A stretch of DNA of 22,620 nt from UBA2450 sp045132035 (GTDB taxonomy: Bacteria; Bacillota_I; Bacilli_A; RFN20; CAG-826): assembly GCA_045132035.1 (NCBI GenBank), contig JBGURM010000042.1:1-22620 (forward strand). The letters run 5' to 3'. The translations under genes were made by a program, and so were the position numbers. How positions within the stretch are numbered: the stretch's first letter is position 1; every line of letters starts with the position of its first letter. Below are positions 15,244 to 22,620 of the stretch, piece by piece. The notes beneath the pieces are model-generated. The model ran no database searches. It was given only the letters and a program-made list of their open reading frames with translations, and was not told where the DNA came from.

Positions 15244-17901
15244 ATGAAAATGATTAAGAAATTCGTCTTAATAGCCGCCTTATTTGGTTTAGTAGCGTGT
15301 GGATCAAACGCTATAAGAACTCAAGCGGATAAGGAAATAGATTGGAGTACTCTTGATAGTAACGACTTTTCTCCAAATAAAAATAGTGGTGAATTAGGTA
15401 GCTTTGATTTAATTTCTCCATTTAACGGAGTTATTGGTGAATCATTCACTGAATTCACTTGGGGAAAAAGTGAAAACGCAAAATATTATATGCTTGAGGT
15501 TTGTTCCTCTGACTTATTTGTTAATAACAATCCAAATATTGATTATTATTCAAAGAGTAATATCACCGCAACATCATTTAAAATTCATTCAACATTTATC
15601 TTTAAAGACACTACATATTATTGGAGAGTGTTTGCCTATAACGATGGTGAAAATCGTAAATTATCAAATACCACAAATTCGTTCTTCATCAAAGCTCAAG
15701 AATTAGATGAAGTTGAATTCCCAATTGGTGATTCAGATGATTGGATTCTTCACTCACAAGGTTGTCGAGCGGATATCTCAATTGATGATAATAATTTCTT
15801 TAATAATGATAAGACTTCGGTAGTTGTAACCACGAATACTGAAGATAATCCTACTGGTGGAGGATATATCATTGTTACTAAGACAGTTGAAAAGAATACA
15901 TATGGAACAGACGCTTTATTCTTTAATATGTATTATTCTGGACATGATGCAGATCTCTATGTCCGTTTAATTGATAGAGATAATGAATATTGGGTTGCCC
16001 CAGTACAAATCTCTACTAACGCCAAACAATCAATCATTATTAAATTTGATGACTTTGTTCAAAGAACAAGGGATGTTACTGTCGCTAATGAAAAATTTGA
16101 TCACGAAAGAATCAAATATTTTGAAATTGTTTATGAACAATTTGGCGATGGTGTTCTACTTATGTCGAGCATCCAAGCAGTCAAATTTGATAATTACAAG
16201 TCATTCTTTATTGATAAACTCGACTTCACTGAATATCCAGAAAACGCATGGGTTTATGAAAACTATGACTTCGAAACCACTAAGACTAAAGACGCTTTAA
16301 CTCTTAAATATTATGGTAAAAAAGATGAAGGCAAGACCCCAATTAATGGCTATGGTTTTGCTAAACTTAACGTTAACCGCTTCTTTAGTAAGGGTGATTC
16401 AATTAAGATGACCGTTAAAGTTACCGGTGCTTCATTCACTAATGTTATTTTAAGAATTTATGAAGAAGACACGGATAGATGGTCATATATGATTCCATTT
16501 AGCAAGATTAAGCTTGATGAAGAACAAACATTTGTTATTCCATTCAAAGCCTTTGGTAAGAGCTCAATCACCGCTGATGGTAAACGTCAATTCTATTACA
16601 TTCTCAACTTACAATTTGGTTTAGAAGGAGCAGGAGCTTCTGATTCTGGTACCTTAACCTTTAGTGATTTTGAGATTGTTAGTTTAAAAGATTACCGCAC
16701 TGAAGAATTTAGAGCGGTGACAGTGGATGGTTTAATTGAGAACTTTGATCAATATACCTATAACCACGATATCTACTATTTATGGGAATGCACTGATGAG
16801 AATAAAGACGAATATATGGTCTTAGACAGTGCTCATAAATTTGGAAAGAATAACGTCTATGATGGACAATTTGAGTACAAAGCCGATATGGCGGATGCGA
16901 AGTACACTCTTCCAATTAAAACCCCAGATTCTAGCTTTACTTCATTCAATTTCTTAATGAAAGATGCTTCTATTAAGAAGGATGATCCAAAATTCTCACA
17001 CTTAGATAATGTGAGTCCTGATGTCTTTATTTCCTTACAATTACAATCTGGAGAAATCTATCAATATATTATCGTTGGACTTGAAAGAGCGTGGTATCAA
17101 TATGAGATTTCATTTAAGGACTTCTATTTAGCAAATAGAGGTGACATTCAATTCTTACCAGCCGCTTTAACTTCTGACATGATTTCTTCGATTTCATTCG
17201 CCTTTAAATATTACTATTTCGATTATATGGGTAACCCATCTCCAACATATATGGATGGTAATATCGTTTATATCGATAATATTTACTTAGGTCATGCGAA
17301 TGAAACAAGTATCGTCTTAAAAGAACAAATCATCCATAAAGATGAAAATGGCGTTGCAATGGTGGATGACTTTGAAAGCTATGAATCCACTGACGATATG
17401 CTTGATTATTGGAGCGACGGAAGAAGCTACGATTATCAACAAAAAGAATTATCTAATGATGTTTCTGGTCGTGGTGGAAATCATTCTGGAAAATATAAAT
17501 TCCTTTCTAATAGTGATTCTCCAGCCTATTACATCGCCCCATCAATTGGTAGTGATGTTGATTGCCGTGGAATTAGACTTGACTTAAAGTGCACAGTTAA
17601 GGCCACTATTTATATCAATTTCTATATCACAATTGGAACTTCACAAGCGCAATATCGTGCAACATTAACTAGTGTTGAGACATCATGGTATGAATATATG
17701 ATTGGTGTTAGTAACTTCTCAATCGTTGGAAGTAGTAGCACTCGTCCACTTACTAAAAATGACTTAGTTAATATCAACCGTATTTCTATTGGTGTTGTTT
17801 ATTACGCTGGTAGTGGAGCTAATACCCAATATGTCTACGCTGATAATATCGCTTTTGATGATGTTATCACTAATTCGACATTCACAAGAACCGCGTTATA
17901 G
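15244..17901 (+). CDS. Large multi-module surface lipoprotein, glycan-binding-like
   Basis: An 885-residue lipoprotein, the longest gene here (lipobox LVAC, Cys19). An Fn3-like domain comes first (about 52-150, with TEFTWGKSENAKYYMLEV and TTYYWRVFAYN). It is followed by four beta-sandwich modules of about 160-200 residues each: about 155-335, 338-490, 494-695 and 700-885. Modules three and four open with LIENFDQYT and MVDDFESYE and end with VYIDNIYLG and VYADNIAFDD, the pattern seen also in the first gene of the operon. These look like CBM11-type or related galactose-binding modules. No catalytic motif is visible. It probably binds the polysaccharide next to the GH-A enzyme made just upstream, from which it is separated by only two bases. 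Confidence 0.7.
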   Translation: MKMIKKFVLIAALFGLVACGSNAIRTQADKEIDWSTLDSNDFSPNKNSGELGSFDLISPFNGVIGESFTEFTWGKSENAKYYMLEVCSSDLFVNNNPNIDYYSKSNITATSFKIHSTFIFKDTTYYWRVFAYNDGENRKLSNTTNSFFIKAQELDEVEFPIGDSDDWILHSQGCRADISIDDNNFFNNDKTSVVVTTNTEDNPTGGGYIIVTKTVEKNTYGTDALFFNMYYSGHDADLYVRLIDRDNEYWVAPVQISTNAKQSIIIKFDDFVQRTRDVTVANEKFDHERIKYFEIVYEQFGDGVLLMSSIQAVKFDNYKSFFIDKLDFTEYPENAWVYENYDFETTKTKDALTLKYYGKKDEGKTPINGYGFAKLNVNRFFSKGDSIKMTVKVTGASFTNVILRIYEEDTDRWSYMIPFSKIKLDEEQTFVIPFKAFGKSSITADGKRQFYYILNLQFGLEGAGASDSGTLTFSDFEIVSLKDYRTEEFRAVTVDGLIENFDQYTYNHDIYYLWECTDENKDEYMVLDSAHKFGKNNVYDGQFEYKADMADAKYTLPIKTPDSSFTSFNFLMKDASIKKDDPKFSHLDNVSPDVFISLQLQSGEIYQYIIVGLERAWYQYEISFKDFYLANRGDIQFLPAALTSDMISSISFAFKYYYFDYMGNPSPTYMDGNIVYIDNIYLGHANETSIVLKEQIIHKDENGVAMVDDFESYESTDDMLDYWSDGRSYDYQQKELSNDVSGRGGNHSGKYKFLSNSDSPAYYIAPSIGSDVDCRGIRLDLKCTVKATIYINFYITIGTSQAQYRATLTSVETSWYEYMIGVSNFSIVGSSSTRPLTKNDLVNINRISIGVVYYAGSGANTQYVYADNIAFDDVITNSTFTRTAL

Positions 17902-17918
17902 TAAGGAGGAAAAAGTAC

Positions 17919-18935
17919 ATGAAACTAAAAAAATATGAACATAATCCAATCCTTACTAAGAACGTTAAGAACTCTTGGGAAGAATTATGCGTTTTAAATC
18001 CTGCAGTCATTTATAACGAAATTAACGCGACTTTCTACATGTTATATCGTGCGGCAGGTAATGATGATCATCACTATATCTATCTTGGTTTAGCAACTTC
18101 TAAAGATGGAATCCACTTTGAAAGAAGAAGTGACAAACCATTAATCTCTCCTGATGTTAATGGAGCGGATGGAGGAGGTGTGGAAGATCCTCGCTTAGTG
18201 AAAATTGATGATTATTATTTCTTAACTTATGCCTCTCGTCCATTTGCCCCTGGCCAATATTGGAGAGAAGATAAAAAATATTTTGGCTTCCAACCAAAAG
18301 CGGGACCAAAAGTCATCATTTATAACGACACTGAAACTCATCTTGCGGTTTCTAAAGATTTAATTAGCTGGAAGAAACTTGGTCGTATCACTGATTCACG
18401 TCACGATGATCGAGACGTTATTATCTTCCCTGAAAGAGTTAATGGACAATATGTCAAAATCTCTAGAGCAATGGATAAATGTGGAAAAGGATATCCATGT
18501 AAAAATCCTTCAATGTGGATCTCTTTCTCTAATGACCTCTTAGAGTGGCCAAAAGAAGAAGACTTACTTTACGAAGGAAAAGAAGACTGGGAAGATGCGA
18601 AAGTTGGAGGTAGCTGTCCTCCTATTAAAACCGACAAAGGTTGGTTATTCATCTATCATGGAGTGGCTTCTAAAGATAAGAATTACCGTGTTGGTGCGAT
18701 GTTATTAGATTTAAATGATCCAAGAAAAATCATCGCTAACACAAAGGACTTCTTAATGGAACCAGAATTCCCATTTGAAACAGATGGCTTCTATAGCGGA
18801 TGTGTTTTCCCAACTGGAATTGTTGAAGTTAAAGATGAACTTTATATCTATTATGGAGCGGGAGATCAATGTATCTGCTTAGCGACAGTGAATAAAAACG
18901 AACTCATTAAAGAGTTATTAGGAGGAAACAAATAA
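17919..18935 (+). CDS. Second GH130 beta-mannoside phosphorylase or mannosidase
   Basis: A 338-residue cytoplasmic GH130 enzyme, distinct from the one at 9206. It shows YEHNPILTKN, LNPAVIY, MLYRAAGNDD, GGGVEDPRLV (catalytic acid D90 in DPR), HDDRDVIIFPERVNG, GWLFIYHGVASKD and YIYYGAGDQ. The pattern is closer to the Teth514-like beta-1,2-mannoside phosphorylases and other divergent GH130 than to GH130_2, so linkage preference may be different from the first copy. Most members make mannose 1-phosphate by phosphorolysis, but some are hydrolases. Strong AAGGAGG precedes the start; its last base overlaps the ATG of the next gene. Family is certain, subfamily and substrate are not. Confidence 0.85.
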   Translation: MKLKKYEHNPILTKNVKNSWEELCVLNPAVIYNEINATFYMLYRAAGNDDHHYIYLGLATSKDGIHFERRSDKPLISPDVNGADGGGVEDPRLVKIDDYYFLTYASRPFAPGQYWREDKKYFGFQPKAGPKVIIYNDTETHLAVSKDLISWKKLGRITDSRHDDRDVIIFPERVNGQYVKISRAMDKCGKGYPCKNPSMWISFSNDLLEWPKEEDLLYEGKEDWEDAKVGGSCPPIKTDKGWLFIYHGVASKDKNYRVGAMLLDLNDPRKIIANTKDFLMEPEFPFETDGFYSGCVFPTGIVEVKDELYIYYGAGDQCICLATVNKNELIKELLGGNK

Positions 18936-20233
18936 TGAAAAAGAAATTATTATTACTTCTCCCAATTTTAGGAATGTTATTTGCGTGTAATCCTTCTTCA
19001 GGCTCTGGAGTTACTCCAGTTCCTGGAAGAGATTATGGCGATGATAATTATTACGCTTTATATATGCTTAACTATCCAAGAGTGGAAGCAACTTCCGCGA
19101 GTGGATATGAAGAATTAACTGAAAATCTTCTTTATAAAAAAGTAGAAATTCAATTAGGTCAAAAGTTAGTGGCCCCAGAAGCACCAACTCGTGACAAATT
19201 TGATTTTGCTGGATGGTATAAAGAAAAGAAGTGCGAAAACGAATGGAACTTTAATGTCGATGTCGCTAATTCATCGGTGTTCTTATACGCTAAATGGAGT
19301 CAAGGTGGTGGAGTAGGAGAAGAAATCGAACCTGAATATATTCCTCCAGAAACTATCATCACTGACGCTAATTATCGCGTTACTGGTATCTTAAATAAAC
19401 CAGTTGTTGATGGAACAGTCAGTTTATCTAGAGGTGCAATTAGAAGACTTGAAAATAGTCCTGAAGATGTGAAGTTTGCAGTTAACTATGAAAGAAAAAT
19501 AGACGTTACCTTAACTGTAGCGGCGTATAATCCAGAAACAAAACGCATTCACCTTGAAGTTAGTAGCGGTGATGTCATTGAAGATATTCAAGTTGTTGAT
19601 ATCTCTGATTCCTTAGATATTAGTAATATAAATAGTTACTATGAACAAAAAGCCCGTAACTATGAAGAAAAGGCTGCTGATTTTGATAATTACCACATTA
19701 TGCTTGGCGGATCTTCTTCAATGGAAAACTGGGAAACATCTTATGATGATATGCTTCCAGTAATTACTAAAAACCACGGTATTGGTGGAACAACAGTTGA
19801 ACAGTGGCATGATTATCTATTTGAAAGATTATTCTTACCATATTCTCCAAAGGCTGTTGTCTATTATGTTGGTGTTAATGACATCATTAATAGTGGTAAA
19901 GATGGAGAAACTACCGCGAATAATTTAACTAAGCTCTTTAATAAGACACATGAATATTTACCAAACGCTCAAATTTTCTATGTCTTAATTAATAAGCTCC
20001 CAGGTTTTTTAAATCAACAATCAAAATTTGATATCGCTAATCAATCAGCGTTAGATTATAGTAAGGCACATAGTTATCTAACTTGTATTGACGCTGGAAA
20101 AGGATTACTTAAAGAAAATGGTAATCCTCACGCTGCTTACTTTAGACCTGATGGATTACATATGTCCAAATACGGCTATGTCATCTGGGGGGCAGCAGTT
20201 AAAAAATCAATCTTAGAATGGTTAAATAAATAA
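18935..20233 (+). CDS. SGNH/GDSL esterase lipoprotein with an InlB-type B repeat
   Basis: A 432-residue exported lipoprotein (lipobox LFAC, Cys18). Residues about 42-122 form a Listeria-Bacteroides (InlB B) repeat, recognised by FAGWYKEKKCENEW and LYAKWSQ. The second half is an SGNH esterase: block I GGSSSMENW (S261 the likely nucleophile), block II GIGGTTVEQ, block III GVNDI (N315, D316) and block V DGLHMSKYGY (D406, H409). It probably removes acetyl or another ester from the glycan at the surface and is the second exported esterase of the locus. The segment at about 130-245 looks like an extra beta-rich linker. It starts inside the stop of the preceding GH130 (TAATG), with AGGAGG upstream. 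Confidence 0.82.
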   Translation: MKKKLLLLLPILGMLFACNPSSGSGVTPVPGRDYGDDNYYALYMLNYPRVEATSASGYEELTENLLYKKVEIQLGQKLVAPEAPTRDKFDFAGWYKEKKCENEWNFNVDVANSSVFLYAKWSQGGGVGEEIEPEYIPPETIITDANYRVTGILNKPVVDGTVSLSRGAIRRLENSPEDVKFAVNYERKIDVTLTVAAYNPETKRIHLEVSSGDVIEDIQVVDISDSLDISNINSYYEQKARNYEEKAADFDNYHIMLGGSSSMENWETSYDDMLPVITKNHGIGGTTVEQWHDYLFERLFLPYSPKAVVYYVGVNDIINSGKDGETTANNLTKLFNKTHEYLPNAQIFYVLINKLPGFLNQQSKFDIANQSALDYSKAHSYLTCIDAGKGLLKENGNPHAAYFRPDGLHMSKYGYVIWGAAVKKSILEWLNK

Positions 20234-20733
20234 TGACAACACTCATCGATATCAAGGAAGGAAAGAAAAAGAGTAAGAGACGCTTTATATTACATATCAT
20301 CTTTGTCTCTATTTTATCTATCCTTGTTATCGGAGGAACAATCACTTCCTTGTTATTATCTAAACTAGATTACAATTGGAATTTGATTTCTAATATCCTC
20401 ATTTGGGCAATTTATTTAATCTTCATTATCTTCTATTTCATCAATATCTTTCCAGTTGTCTCTCATTACTATTTCTTCTACAAGAATATGAATGAAGTAG
20501 CGCTTGAAAAAAGAAGACACCTCACTTATGTTGGGGAGATTGAAAATAAAACATTATCTAATGTCGTTTATCGAGTAGTTCAATTCTCTTATAAAGAAGG
20601 AGAAAGTGAATTTATCGATAACTTATATCTATTAGATAGTGATTATCAATTTATAGCTAATAAAGCTTATAGATTACAAACATTTAGAAACGTCATCATC
20701 AGAAGCGAGGATCTTAGCGATGCAACTATTTAA
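20233..20733 (+). CDS. Unrecognised two-helix membrane protein
   Basis: A 166-residue protein that I do not recognise. After a basic N terminus (KEGKKKSKRR) come two membrane helices, about 18-45 and 52-82. Then follows a charged domain of about 80 residues predicted to be beta-rich (RRHLTYVGEIENKT, VYRVVQFSYKEGESEF). By the positive-inside rule both ends lie in the cytoplasm. Its start overlaps the esterase stop (TAATG) with no Shine-Dalgarno sequence, and its end overlaps the next gene by 14 bases, so the pair is probably coupled. It lies between the esterase and the transporter ATPase, which suggests a membrane accessory role for sugar uptake or sensing, unproven. Confidence 0.6.
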   Translation: MTTLIDIKEGKKKSKRRFILHIIFVSILSILVIGGTITSLLLSKLDYNWNLISNILIWAIYLIFIIFYFINIFPVVSHYYFFYKNMNEVALEKRRHLTYVGEIENKTLSNVVYRVVQFSYKEGESEFIDNLYLLDSDYQFIANKAYRLQTFRNVIIRSEDLSDATI

Positions 20734-21352
20734 CAAAGTGGCCGCTAAAAAGAGCCTCGTTCACACTTGGTATATCTACCCAATATTAGTCACGATTTCG
20801 ACTTTATTATGGGTATGGGGTTTTGGTGCTTTTCACCAACCAAGCGCTCATCAAAAGCTCACATTGTTCTTTGCCACTGATATAACAAATGAATCTTTCT
20901 TGAAAGATATCCAAACAGAGCATTATTCTAGAGAAACTTTAAGAGAAGTAAGCGCATATTCTTCTCTTCCTTCAATGGGAAGTGCTTATTATCAAAAACT
21001 TAAACTATATATCTCTAATAGTGATATCTTAGTTCTTGATGAAAACACTCTCGATGAATTAAGTGTCGCCTTAGATAAAGCCTTTGTTCCTTTCACTAGT
21101 GAAGTAAAAACAAAATACTTATTTAACAGCAACTCTTATTACTCAGTTGATGATAAGGATTATGGTGTTTTAATCAAAAAGAAGGGAGAACCGTCGTATT
21201 ATTCATCTTTTATGATATTCGAAGAAGAAAGAGATTATTACTTAACTCTTTCCCTTTCTAGTAGTAACCTTGGTAAAATGCTTGATGTGAATAACGAGAA
21301 ATTTGATAATGCATTGACATTCATGCATTACTTAATTGAAAAGTCATTATGA
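20720..21352 (+). CDS. Unrecognised single-helix anchored exported-domain protein
   Basis: A 210-residue protein with one membrane helix near the N terminus (about 14-37, HTWYIYPILVTISTLLWVWGF) and an outside domain of about 170 residues. The domain alternates strands and helices (KLTLFFATDITNESFLKDI, DILVLDENTLDELSVALDKAF), which recalls one lobe of a solute-binding protein, but no known family is clear. A GAGGAT ribosome-binding site lies about 10 bases before the ATG. It overlaps its neighbours on both sides (14 bases and ATGA), so all three membrane genes are translated together. It may be an extra extracytoplasmic subunit for the importer. Confidence 0.6.
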   Translation: MQLFNKVAAKKSLVHTWYIYPILVTISTLLWVWGFGAFHQPSAHQKLTLFFATDITNESFLKDIQTEHYSRETLREVSAYSSLPSMGSAYYQKLKLYISNSDILVLDENTLDELSVALDKAFVPFTSEVKTKYLFNSNSYYSVDDKDYGVLIKKKGEPSYYSSFMIFEEERDYYLTLSLSSSNLGKMLDVNNEKFDNALTFMHYLIEKSL

Positions 21353-22188
21353 AAAAAGAAATAGTAAGAAACACTGATTATCAAAAAGAAGAAAGACCAG
21401 AGACAAGATTCAAACAGTTCTTTGATATTTTCTTTCATCGATTTGTGGAACTACTTAAACTTTCTTTACTTCAAGCAGTGTTCAATATGCCTCTAGTTGT
21501 TTCATTAGTTCTATTTCACCAATTAGTGAGAAGTTCAACCAGTATGGGTTCGTTAATGACTGTCTTTCTTATTCAAGGAGGAAGTTTATTAATTAGTATG
21601 CCTTCTGTCTTTGTTGGATTGACCGGTGTGTTCTACTGTTTTAAAAAGATTATCCACTCTGATGGTGAATATGCTTCTTCTTCATTCTTTATTGGAATGA
21701 GAGAGGAGTGGAAGAATGGACTTCTTATCGGCTTAATTGCGGGATTTAGCTTCGCTCTTACGATTATTGGATGCTTCTATTTCTATTATTATGTCCCTTC
21801 ATTTAACACAGTTATTGCGGGATTTGGAATTGCAATATTAATCATCCAAGCTCTTATCATTTTGATGGTTTGTTATTATTCAATCGGTCAAGTAGTGTTT
21901 TATAAAAACCCACTTCGATTTGTCTTAAAGAATTCATTCATTATGACCTTAATTAGGTTTCCAATTAATTTATTACTTACTATCATTCATCCAGGAATCT
22001 TAGTGGCCTTATTCGTCATTATGGATATCACTATGTATGTTGGAATAGTTCTATTAATATTCTTAGTAGGAATTGGACACTTAATTTGGAATTTAAATGT
22101 TATCAGTGCGTTTGATAAATATATCAACAAAGAAAATTACAAAGATATCTACCTAAAAGGTTTATCAACCTATAACAAGGAGGAATAA
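21349..22188 (+). CDS. YesL/DUF624-like multi-pass membrane protein
   Basis: A 279-residue membrane protein with about six helices (roughly 38-62, 70-98, 120-145, 152-175, 185-215 and 222-250). The N-terminal RFKQFFDIFFHRFVELLKLSLLQAVFNMPLV matches the start of YesL-like DUF624 proteins, which are found beside LplB/LplC-type sugar transporters in Firmicutes. Typical DUF624 proteins have about 210 residues, so this one is longer. The exact role of the family is unknown; help with transporter assembly or sensing is suspected. It overlaps the previous stop by ATGA and is followed 3 bases later by the ATPase gene. Confidence 0.72.
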   Translation: MKKEIVRNTDYQKEERPETRFKQFFDIFFHRFVELLKLSLLQAVFNMPLVVSLVLFHQLVRSSTSMGSLMTVFLIQGGSLLISMPSVFVGLTGVFYCFKKIIHSDGEYASSSFFIGMREEWKNGLLIGLIAGFSFALTIIGCFYFYYYVPSFNTVIAGFGIAILIIQALIILMVCYYSIGQVVFYKNPLRFVLKNSFIMTLIRFPINLLLTIIHPGILVALFVIMDITMYVGIVLLIFLVGIGHLIWNLNVISAFDKYINKENYKDIYLKGLSTYNKEE

Positions 22189-22191
22189 AAT

Positions 22192-22620
22192 ATGGCAGGC
22201 TTAAAACTTAAACACATTTACAAAGTCTATAACGGAGGCGTTAGAGCGGTTAATGATTTTAATCTTGATATCAAAGATAAATCATTCGTCGTTTTAGTCG
22301 GTCCATCTGGATGTGGTAAATCCACAACATTAAGAATGGTTGCTGGTTTAGAAAATATTACTTCTGGTCAACTCTATATCGATAACACTTTAGTGAATGA
22401 TGTTGAAAGCAAAAATAGAGATATCGCGATGGTCTTCCAAAGCTACGCCTTATATCCACATATGACTGTGTATCAAAACATGGGATTCTCTTTAAAACTT
22501 CGTCATGAAAAACCAAAAGTGATTGATGAAAAGGTCAAGAAAGCCGCTGAAATATTAGAAATCTCTGATTTACTTGATCGTAAGCCAAAAGAACTCTCTG
22601 GTGGTCAACGTCAAAGAGTG
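22192..22620 (+). CDS. Sugar ABC transporter ATPase, MsmX/UgpC type (cut by the window edge)
   Basis: The first 143 codons of the energy-coupling ATPase of a CUT1 sugar importer; the gene runs off the right edge. It shows Walker A GPSGCGKST (37-45), the Q loop VFQSYALYPHM, and the ABC signature LSGGQRQRV (135-143) as the last codons. AAGGAGG (22177-22183) gives a strong start at ATG 22192. MsmX-type ATPases often serve several importers from elsewhere in the genome; here the gene is in the same operon as the LplB/LplC permeases and probably drives them. The Walker B, H loop and regulatory domain are outside the window. Confidence 0.93.
   Translation, partial: MAGLKLKHIYKVYNGGVRAVNDFNLDIKDKSFVVLVGPSGCGKSTTLRMVAGLENITSGQLYIDNTLVNDVESKNRDIAMVFQSYALYPHMTVYQNMGFSLKLRHEKPKVIDEKVKKAAEILEISDLLDRKPKELSGGQRQRV

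Noticed and set aside
1..22620. Mycoplasma-type genetic code (TGA as tryptophan)
   Set aside because: Genes end at TGA with the next gene starting in ATGA overlaps, and tryptophan residues in conserved motifs use TGG.
1..22620. CRISPR array, tRNA, rRNA, phage or defence system
   Set aside because: No spaced direct repeats, tRNA-like cloverleaf, rRNA segments or nuclease, capsid or integrase genes beyond the IS110 recombinase were seen.

Overview
The window is AT-rich DNA from what looks like a low-G+C Firmicute or mollicute-related bacterium, probably an uncultured gut-type Bacilli lineage. The evidence is AT-biased codon use, a set of short-tailed lipoproteins with a classical lipobox, an LplB/LplC-type sugar ABC transporter and a YesL/DUF624-like protein. 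TGA is used as a real stop (ends of the genes at 2880-4559 and 20720-21352) and tryptophan is read from TGG, so the code is the standard bacterial one and not that of Mycoplasma/Spiroplasma. No LPXTG sorting signal or S-layer domain is visible on any surface protein: every exported protein here is a lipoprotein. Lineage is an inference; no rRNA or tRNA is present.

Layout. (1) 1-1461: an IS110-family element with an intact DEDD recombinase. Its 5' non-coding end folds into strong hairpins and is a candidate bridge RNA. (2) 1462-1822: non-coding, with a hairpin and a cluster of TTGTTTAC-type repeats. (3) 1823-2740: a single lipoprotein SASA/SGNH acetylesterase gene, closed by a good intrinsic terminator. 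(4) 2880-5936: a three-gene unit of phosphohexomutase, cytoplasmic DUF4886 SGNH hydrolase and alpha/beta-hydrolase esterase. (5) 6068 to the right edge: one long, tightly packed operon holding a surface glycan-binding lipoprotein, a LacI regulator, a GH130_2 phosphorylase, two ABC permeases, the solute-binding lipoprotein, a clan GH-A hydrolase lipoprotein, an 885-residue multi-domain glycan-binding lipoprotein, a second GH130, an SGNH esterase lipoprotein, two unrecognised membrane proteins, a DUF624 membrane protein and the start of an MsmX/UgpC-type ABC ATPase.

How it fits together (inference from family knowledge). Surface lipoproteins hold a beta-mannoside-type glycan, the GH-A enzyme cuts it, and outer esterases strip acetyl groups. 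The ABC system imports oligosaccharides, and two cytoplasmic esterases finish de-esterification. Two different GH130 enzymes then split beta-mannosyl bonds with phosphate to give mannose 1-phosphate, which the phosphohexomutase turns into the 6-phosphate. The parts list resembles known acetylated beta-mannan pathways of gut Firmicutes, but the arrangement differs. N-glycan core Man-beta-1,4-GlcNAc is an alternative substrate.

The three transcription starts at about 1823, 2880 and 6068 share repeats of a TTGTTTAC/GTAAACAA motif, so they probably form one regulon, perhaps under the LacI protein at 8181. The first two genes of that regulon lack a visible Shine-Dalgarno sequence and may be read from leaderless or nearly leaderless mRNAs.
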